Positions 7,180 through 11,754 of a stretch of 11,754 nt of DNA are shown here, piece by piece; position 1 is the stretch's first letter, and the number at the start of each line of letters is the position of its first letter. Made by a program: the position numbers and the translations under genes. Source of the stretch: Chthoniobacter flavus (GTDB lineage Bacteria; Verrucomicrobiota; Verrucomicrobiia; Chthoniobacterales; DYNR01); assembly GCA_020720945.1 (NCBI GenBank), contig DYNR01000053.1:1-11754 (forward strand), read 5' to 3'. The notes under the pieces are model-generated. The model did not search any database and was not told the origin of the DNA. It was given only the letters and a program-made list of their open reading frames with translations.

Positions 7180-7500
7180 TCAAAAACGCAGATTGTCTAA
7201 ATCCTCGACATGCACGGTCTGCTTCGCCCGGAACAATGCGACAATAATCGCTAGCCCGACGGCAACTTCCGCCGCCGCAACCGTGATAATGAAAAATACG
7301 AAAAGCTGCGCATCATAATCGGGCAATCCATCCGCCCCAACATGAAAACGCGAAAAAGCAACCAAAGTGAGGTTTGCAGCATTTAACATCAACTCCAACC
7401 CCATGAAAATAATCAAAATGTTTCTCCGCAACAAAACCCCCGCCAACCCTGCGGTGAACAACAAACCGCTGGCGACCAAATAATGCCCGAGCGTTACCAT
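7180..7500 (-). CDS. nuoK: NADH-quinone oxidoreductase subunit K
   Basis: NuoK (ND4L homologue) is a three-helix membrane subunit linking the quinone-chamber subunit to the antiporter-like subunits; its buried glutamates form part of the proton path. The product is 106 aa, slightly longer than the usual 100 because of a C-terminal tail (TVHVEDLDNLRF). The two key acids are present: Glu36 in FMGLELMLNAANL (E. coli E36) and Glu78 in VAAAEVAVGLAI (E. coli E72). A strong ribosome binding site, GGGAGGG at 7514-7508, sits 7 nt before the ATG. The gene lies 34 nt after nuoJ and 4 nt before nuoL. Confidence 0.98.
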   Translation of the reverse strand: MVTLGHYLVASGLLFTAGLAGVLLRRNILIIFMGLELMLNAANLTLVAFSRFHVGADGLPDYDAQLFVFFIITVAAAEVAVGLAIIVALFRAKQTVHVEDLDNLRF

Positions 7501-7534
7501 GTCGAAACCCTCCCGATTTTCTTTCTTCTGCTTT

Positions 7535-8038
7535 TCACTTCAATTCCTTTCGGCTCAAAATCACAACTCCGACCGTCGCAACCAACAATAACACCCCAAC
7601 CACCTGCAACGGCATATTGTAGCGCTCAAATAAAACCCAACCGATCCTTGCAACATCCGAACCAACTCCCCCCGGCAAAACGGGCATCGCTTGCTCTGCC
7701 CCTGGCATCCTCCCAACAACATGGAGAATCGTGTAAACAAAACCCGCCAAAACCGCTCCTCCTCCCAACCAAGCCCCCACCTTGAGCTTCCTCTGCTTCT
7801 CAGACTTCAAATCCAACAACATGATGATGAACAAAAACAACACCATCACCGCCCCCGCATAAACCAAAACCTGAATGATCCCGATAAAAAATGCGTCGAG
7901 CGTCATAAATAACCCCGCCAAAAAAAGGAAAGACAGCACCAGACTCATCGCGCTGGATACGGGATTCCGAAGCAGGACAACCAAAGCCCCGAAAAAAACC
8001 ATGAAAAAAGCGAATATCCAAAAAATTGCCAACTGCAT
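7535..8038 (-). CDS. nuoJ: NADH-quinone oxidoreductase subunit J
   Basis: NuoJ (ND6 homologue) is a five-helix membrane subunit at the hinge between the quinone site and the proton channels. The product is 167 aa, a normal length for the family (E. coli 184). The signature third helix QVLVYAGAVMVLFLFIIMLL (residues 56-75) carries the conserved Tyr60 next to the helix bulge implicated in coupling. The last helix, VVGVLLLVATVGVVIL, ends in the typical short basic tail SRKELK. The ribosome binding site AAGGAG (8050-8045) is 6 nt before the ATG, the best in the operon. The gap from nuoI is 49 nt and holds nothing else that I can see. Confidence 0.97.
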   Translation of the reverse strand: MQLAIFWIFAFFMVFFGALVVLLRNPVSSAMSLVLSFLFLAGLFMTLDAFFIGIIQVLVYAGAVMVLFLFIIMLLDLKSEKQRKLKVGAWLGGGAVLAGFVYTILHVVGRMPGAEQAMPVLPGGVGSDVARIGWVLFERYNMPLQVVGVLLLVATVGVVILSRKELK

Positions 8039-8087
8039 CGATGTCTCCTTGCTTAAATCAATTCGCGCTTACCTAACAAGCCTAAAA

Positions 8088-8618
8088 TTATTTTTTCTCG
8101 TTCCACTTCAAGACAAGCCCGTCCATCACTCCACCCAATTCGTAGAGCCGCGCTTTGTCGTGAACCATCTCTTTGCGGGAATACCCAATCACCAAGTAAT
8201 CCTTCCTCAAAAAAATCGCCTGCTCGGGACACACTTCTTGGCACATCCCACAATAAATACACCGCACCATGTCAATCTCAAAGGTCTTAGGCCGCTTCTC
8301 GACCTTCCCCCACTTCTCGTGCGCCGGAATCTCTTCCGGATGAATCGTGATCGCTCGCGACGGACAAATAAACTCGCACAACTGGCAAGCTACACACCGC
8401 TCCCGCCCAACCTCATCCGTAACCAAAGTCGGCGCCCCACGGTAATGCGGCGGCAAATGCTCATCCCATCGCTCTTCGGGATACTGCATCGTCACCTTAG
8501 TCTTCCCAAAAAACATGTTCTTAAAATGCCGGATCGTGATCAGCAAACCCCCGATCAATGCCGGAAAGTAAAGCTTCTCAAGCAAACTGAGCTTTGCGCG
8601 TTTTACTACGATTGCCAT
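8088..8618 (-). CDS. nuoI: NADH-quinone oxidoreductase subunit I, 2x[4Fe-4S] protein
   Basis: NuoI (TYKY homologue) carries clusters N6a and N6b, which pass electrons from NuoG towards the terminal cluster N2 in NuoB next to quinone. The product is 176 aa, normal size. Two ferredoxin-type motifs are complete: Cys75-x2-Cys78-x2-Cys81-x3-Cys85-Pro and Cys120-x2-Cys123-x2-Cys126-x3-Cys130-Pro. The N-terminal amphipathic/hydrophobic segment (residues 15-35, with FPALIGGLLITIRHF) anchors the subunit on the membrane arm. The ATG at 8618 is 20 nt after the nuoH stop; only a weak AAAGG lies 11 nt before the ATG. The end (GLVLKWNEKK) is unremarkable. Confidence 0.98.
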   Translation of the reverse strand: MAIVVKRAKLSLLEKLYFPALIGGLLITIRHFKNMFFGKTKVTMQYPEERWDEHLPPHYRGAPTLVTDEVGRERCVACQLCEFICPSRAITIHPEEIPAHEKWGKVEKRPKTFEIDMVRCIYCGMCQEVCPEQAIFLRKDYLVIGYSRKEMVHDKARLYELGGVMDGLVLKWNEKK

Positions 8619-8638
8619 GTCTTTATTTGCCTTTGCTG

Positions 8639-9847
8639 TTACGGAACGAAAATCAAAACCAACGCCGTCAACAAAATGTTAAACAACGCCAACTCAAAAA
8701 AGAAATACCACCCCAACTTCATCAACTGGTCATATCGGAACCGCGGCACCGTCCACCGCACCCAAATCATGAACAATAACAATGCGATCACTTTCCCAAA
8801 AAATACCCCGATGTTGACAAACCCCCACAAAACTCCCGCCAACCACCCAGGAACAAACGATAACCCAAAAAAGGACTCAGCCGAACCATCGGGCACCAAG
8901 GGCAAACTCCACCCTCCCAAAAATAGCGTCACAATCACCCCAGACGCCGCAATCATCGCCGCATACTCCCCCAAGAAAAACAGCGCAAACCCCATCGAGG
9001 AATACTCCGTATGATACCCCGCCACCAACTCTTGCTCCGCCTCGGGCAAATCAAAGGGTGCTCGGTTGGTTTCCGCAAAAATAGACACTAAAAATACGAT
9101 GAACGATAAAAATAACGGAACCCACAACAACAGCTTTTGCAAAGAAAAACCTGCGGCAAAAGAGGCAACTACCATCTCCCAAGCTCCTCCAGGATTCTCA
9201 GCAAGCTTTGCCAAATCAAACCCCTGTGGCCAAAACGGCGCAATCAACCACCCGTTCTTGACTTGATAAAGAACGATTTCGGGCAAATTAAGCGTCCCGA
9301 CTACCATGAAAACGGGAATCACCGATAACCCGAGCGAAAGCTCATAGGAAATCATCTGCGAGCTAGACCGGATCCCTCCCAAAAAGGAATACTTGGAATT
9401 GGATGCCCACCCCGCCAACACAATCCCGTAAACCCCCAAAGAAGAAACGGCAAAAACCCACAAAACCCCGATGTCTATCCCCGCAATCACCATCGGAACC
9501 CCCAACAGCGTGCTCCCAAACGGCAATACCGCCAACACTAAAATGGCGGGAATCATCGACAGCTTGGGCGCGATGTAATAGAAAAATTTGTTGACTCCCG
9601 CCGGCATGAAATTCTCTTTCAAAACGAGCTTGAACGCATCGGCAATCGGCTGGATCAGCCCTTGCGGCCCAACCCGGTTCGGCCCCAAACGGTCTTGGAT
9701 GAAAGCACTGACCCGCCGCTCCGCATACACCGTGTAGGAAACTAGCCCCAACACGATCCCCAACAAACCGAGAATCTTGGCGAGCGATGTCCAGACGAGA
9801 AAAACCTCTGGCATCATGACAATCTGATAAATTTGCGTGCAATCCAT
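8639..9847 (-). CDS. nuoH: NADH-quinone oxidoreductase subunit H
   Basis: NuoH (ND1 homologue) is the membrane subunit that builds most of the quinone chamber where the hydrophilic and membrane arms meet. Hallmark segments are ERRVSAFIQDRLGPNRVGP (43-61), followed by the GLIQPIADAFKLVLKE segment (63-78), and FAETNRAPFDLPEAEQELV (257-275) followed by HTEYSSMGFALFFLGEY (279-295). The end keeps IWVRWTVPRFRYDQLM (361-376). At 402 aa it is longer than E. coli NuoH (325); the extra residues lie mainly near 195-240 (with a WLIAPFWPQGF segment) and 315-345. ATG at 9847 has GGAG at 9860-9857, 9 nt upstream, supporting this start over the in-frame Met11/Met12. It follows nuoG by 49 nt. Confidence 0.98.
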   Translation of the reverse strand: MDCTQIYQIVMMPEVFLVWTSLAKILGLLGIVLGLVSYTVYAERRVSAFIQDRLGPNRVGPQGLIQPIADAFKLVLKENFMPAGVNKFFYYIAPKLSMIPAILVLAVLPFGSTLLGVPMVIAGIDIGVLWVFAVSSLGVYGIVLAGWASNSKYSFLGGIRSSSQMISYELSLGLSVIPVFMVVGTLNLPEIVLYQVKNGWLIAPFWPQGFDLAKLAENPGGAWEMVVASFAAGFSLQKLLLWVPLFLSFIVFLVSIFAETNRAPFDLPEAEQELVAGYHTEYSSMGFALFFLGEYAAMIAASGVIVTLFLGGWSLPLVPDGSAESFFGLSFVPGWLAGVLWGFVNIGVFFGKVIALLLFMIWVRWTVPRFRYDQLMKLGWYFFFELALFNILLTALVLIFVP

Positions 9848-9896
9848 TCGTTGTTACTCCGTGCGGATGAAAAAAAAGTTCGGGCTCCCGCTGCTG

Positions 9897-11522
9897 TCAA
9901 AGCGCCAGAACCACCCCCGTGTCTCCCACCTTTCCAAAATTTAACCCGTTGAGGCAAGCCGTATTTTCCGCCATCGCAGCAAACACGGCCTCGAACCCCG
10001 CGAAATCTTCTCCTCCCAACCCCGACAACAACCCCGCCAAAATCTCGAAATCGTCGCGCGCTTCCCCCGGCGGCAACACCGCCCGATTCAATCGCTGCAA
10101 CCTCCCTTTCAAATTAACCATCGTTCCCCGCTTCTCCGCAAACCCGCTCCCCGGCAACAGCACCGTCGCTTTTTCCGTGGTCTGATTCGGCAACAAATCA
10201 ATGGCTACCAAAGATTTAAGCTTTCCGAGCAAAGAAGGATCTACCCCGCAACGCACCGCATCCTCGCCGACACACAACAACCCCTCGACCGCTCCTGCCC
10301 GTATCCCTTCCACGATTTGCTCTAACCTCGTTCCCCTCTTCCCAACCCCTAAAACAATCGCGCCAACCGTGTTCGGATTCCCGTCAGGCGCAATCAAAAA
10401 ACCGTCCCCCGCCTGCTCCCGCGGCAAAAGATCCATCAACGAAACCTCCAGCTTGGCGGCAATCCGCGAAACGAGATACAACTCTTCGTTGGTGCTCCGA
10501 CCCGATGCCAAGATCGCAACCTTCCCCGCTCCAAGCCCCGACAACTCTTCTGCCGCCTGGCGCAACGCCTCCGCCCACCCGGCTTCCCGCCCCTTCACCA
10601 GCGGCTTCTTCAACCGATCCTCCCGCTGCAAATAACGGAAATTCAACCGGCTGCTATCGGGCATCCAACAAGAATTCACCTCCTCGTTTTCCCTCGGAGT
10701 AATACGGTAAACCACATTCTCCCGACTCCAAATCACGATGTTGGTTCCATTCCCGCAATTCACATCAATAGACTTCGTCTCTTTCAAAAACCAAGTCCTC
10801 ATCTGAAAACGGAAGTCCTTGGAAGTCAACGCCCCAACCGGACACAAATCGACCGTGTTCATCGAGTAATTGCTGTCCAACCGCTTGCTCGGATAAACCG
10901 TCAGCGTCGAATGGCTCCCCCTCTGCACAAACCCCAACACATCGTCCTTGGCAACTTCCTTCATGAACCGGATGCACCGCGAACACAGGATGCACCGCTC
11001 GTCGTCGAGCAGGACATTTTTCCCTATGTCCACCCGCTTGGGCTTCTTGACTTTTTCTTCGAGAAACTCGGAGCCACCCTTGCCAAACTCAACGCTGAAT
11101 TCCTGCAACTTGCACTCCCCGGCCTGGTCGCAAATCGGGCAATCCAACGGGTGGTTGATCAACAAAAATTCCATCACGCCACGCCGGCACTCCTGCACCA
11201 TCGCGGAGTCTGTCCGCACCGCCATTCCTTCCGAAACCTCTGTCGCGCAAGAAATTGCAGGCTTCGGGCTCCACGCGATAACCGGGCGACCGTCAGCACC
11301 CATCTCGGGTTTCCGATCCGGCCCCATCTTCGGCATCCCCATCTCAATCAGACACATCCGGCAGTTCCCTGGCGTGCTCAACTTCGGGTGGTAGCAGTAA
11401 TGGGGGATCGTTTTCCCGCTCTGCTCACAAGCGTCGATGAGACGCGTCCCTTTCGGGAATTGCTTCCACTCCCCGTCCACTTGGACGCTCAACATCTGCG
11501 CTGGTTGTTCCGTGTTGCTCAT
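9897..11522 (-). CDS. nuoG: NADH-quinone oxidoreductase subunit G, short form
   Basis: NuoG is the largest hydrophilic-arm subunit and carries electrons from NuoF to NuoI. The product is 541 aa. Cluster ligands are clear: N1b [2Fe-2S] Cys43, Cys54, Cys57 and Cys92; N5 His124, Cys128, Cys131 and Cys137; N4 Cys177, Cys180, Cys183 and Cys227. The N1b spacing matches what I recall for Thermus Nqo3. The optional N7 motif is absent: around residues 250-290 only Cys256 and Cys285 remain. After that the inactive molybdopterin-oxidoreductase-like region is much shortened (E. coli NuoG is 908 aa) but keeps the conserved end LLPGSGFAEKRGTMVNLKGR (455-474). Because that end is present, this is an internally reduced form, not a truncation. 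The start at ATG 11522 is set by the normal N-terminus; only a weak GAACGAGA precedes it. Confidence 0.97.
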   Translation of the reverse strand: MSNTEQPAQMLSVQVDGEWKQFPKGTRLIDACEQSGKTIPHYCYHPKLSTPGNCRMCLIEMGMPKMGPDRKPEMGADGRPVIAWSPKPAISCATEVSEGMAVRTDSAMVQECRRGVMEFLLINHPLDCPICDQAGECKLQEFSVEFGKGGSEFLEEKVKKPKRVDIGKNVLLDDERCILCSRCIRFMKEVAKDDVLGFVQRGSHSTLTVYPSKRLDSNYSMNTVDLCPVGALTSKDFRFQMRTWFLKETKSIDVNCGNGTNIVIWSRENVVYRITPRENEEVNSCWMPDSSRLNFRYLQREDRLKKPLVKGREAGWAEALRQAAEELSGLGAGKVAILASGRSTNEELYLVSRIAAKLEVSLMDLLPREQAGDGFLIAPDGNPNTVGAIVLGVGKRGTRLEQIVEGIRAGAVEGLLCVGEDAVRCGVDPSLLGKLKSLVAIDLLPNQTTEKATVLLPGSGFAEKRGTMVNLKGRLQRLNRAVLPPGEARDDFEILAGLLSGLGGEDFAGFEAVFAAMAENTACLNGLNFGKVGDTGVVLAL

Positions 11523-11736
11523 TCTCGTTCGGCTGCTGTCGTTTCTAAAAAATTTTCTCCGTTTTCCCCTTTCTTAGTCAGACTACCGAATAAGGCAAGC
11601 AAAAGCTCTCCCTAAAAAAAACTTTTCCCCTCCCCCCTCTCCCATTTCTCACTTCTCACTTCTCACTTCTCACTTCTCACTTCTCACTTCTCACTTCTCA
11701 CTTCTCTTGCCCTCCCTTCGCTTTTCCGCTAAAGAC
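11523..11736. promoter_or_regulatory. Intergenic leader upstream of nuoG
   Basis: These 214 bases carry no convincing gene. They contain the heptamer array described separately and a purine-rich transcript-strand stretch (about 11620-11706). An 11-bp odd palindrome, TAGTC-A-GACTA, lies at 11575-11585, 53 nt upstream of the nuoG start, and could be a small operator. No strong sigma-70 promoter is visible; TTGCTT with a poor -10 at 17 nt spacing on the minus strand is not enough to call one. Since nuoF normally precedes nuoG in the same operon, this leader may be transcribed through rather than hold a promoter. Confidence 0.3.
11651..11706 (-). repeat. Heptamer tandem repeat, eight copies
   Basis: Eight perfect head-to-tail copies of ACTTCTC (GAGAAGT on the nuo transcript strand) occupy 56 bp, with one imperfect flanking copy (ATTTCTC, 11644-11650). 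The array begins 129 nt upstream of the nuoG ATG. A 7-bp unit shifts reading frame each copy, so a coding origin is unlikely. Transcribed, it would be a purine-rich, largely unstructured stretch with repeated Shine-Dalgarno-like GAGAAG. Such arrays are prone to copy-number change by replication slippage. Confidence 0.95.
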
Positions 11737-11754
11737 TCAAACCAACATGATTAA
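11737..11754 (-). CDS. Possible last codons of the upstream gene (nuoF expected)
   Basis: At the right edge one minus-strand frame reads five codons (L-I-M-L-V) into a TGA at 11739-11737. By operon order the gene ending here should be nuoF, but eighteen bases cannot identify it, and the other two frames also meet stops nearby (TAA at the edge, TAG about 11730). Treat as a placeholder. Confidence 0.15.
   Translation of the reverse strand, partial: LIMLV

Noticed and set aside
7875..9014. Long + strand frame opposite nuoJ, nuoI and nuoH (379 codons)
   Set aside because: It is an antisense shadow with no recognisable domain, spanning three secure genes on the other strand.
11240..11360. Apparent insertion between the third and fourth N1b cysteines of NuoG
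   Set aside because: The 34-residue gap equals the spacing I recall for Thermus Nqo3, so it is a known variant rather than a novelty.
10911..11615. + strand frame of 234 codons opposite the nuoG start
   Set aside because: It is antisense to the Cys-rich N-terminal domain of NuoG, whose motifs are unmistakable.
11651..11706. CRISPR array
   Set aside because: Units are 7 bp and contiguous with no spacers; this is a simple tandem repeat.

Overview
This window carries most of a respiratory complex I (NADH:quinone oxidoreductase) operon, read entirely on the minus strand. Running from high to low coordinates the genes are nuoG, nuoH, nuoI, nuoJ, nuoK, nuoL, nuoM and nuoN, in the standard bacterial order. 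They supply the iron-sulfur arm subunits NuoG and NuoI, the quinone-chamber subunit NuoH, the connecting membrane subunits NuoJ and NuoK, and the three antiporter-like proton-pumping subunits NuoL, NuoM and NuoN. nuoL/nuoM and nuoM/nuoN each overlap through an ATGA junction, and the other gaps are 4 to 49 nt, so this is one tightly coupled transcription unit. Its earlier genes (nuoF and beyond) would lie past the right edge.

Directly after nuoN is an open frame for a 46-residue, single-membrane-span protein (2273-2413) that starts 6 nt after the nuoN stop. Then comes larC (983-2227), a complete nickel-insertion enzyme for the nickel-pincer cofactor, with a His-rich metal-binding stretch.

The left 900 bases look different. 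The nuo and larC genes have a coding strand with far more G than C, seen as many C runs on the + strand. This skew fades left of about 720, where two overlapping minus-strand frames of unknown function lie (543-923 and 169-609). The last 170 bases hold an imperfect direct repeat and an open frame running off the left edge. This is probably accessory or repetitive DNA.

At the right end, the 214-base leader upstream of nuoG contains eight perfect tandem copies of a 7-bp unit (ACTTCTC on +, GAGAAGT on the transcript strand) inside a purine-rich stretch of the transcript strand.

The organism is a bacterium of moderate GC content with a complete aerobic-type or anaerobic respiratory chain entry point. 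The style of the Nuo proteins (short NuoG, long NuoH, NuoM with an altered HTW region) suggests to me the Verrucomicrobiota/Planctomycetota neighbourhood, but that is an impression, not a demonstrated placement. The most notable observations are a Leu in NuoM where the essential middle-channel Lys is expected, the small protein gene after nuoN, and the heptamer array in the operon leader. I see no wholly new multi-gene system.
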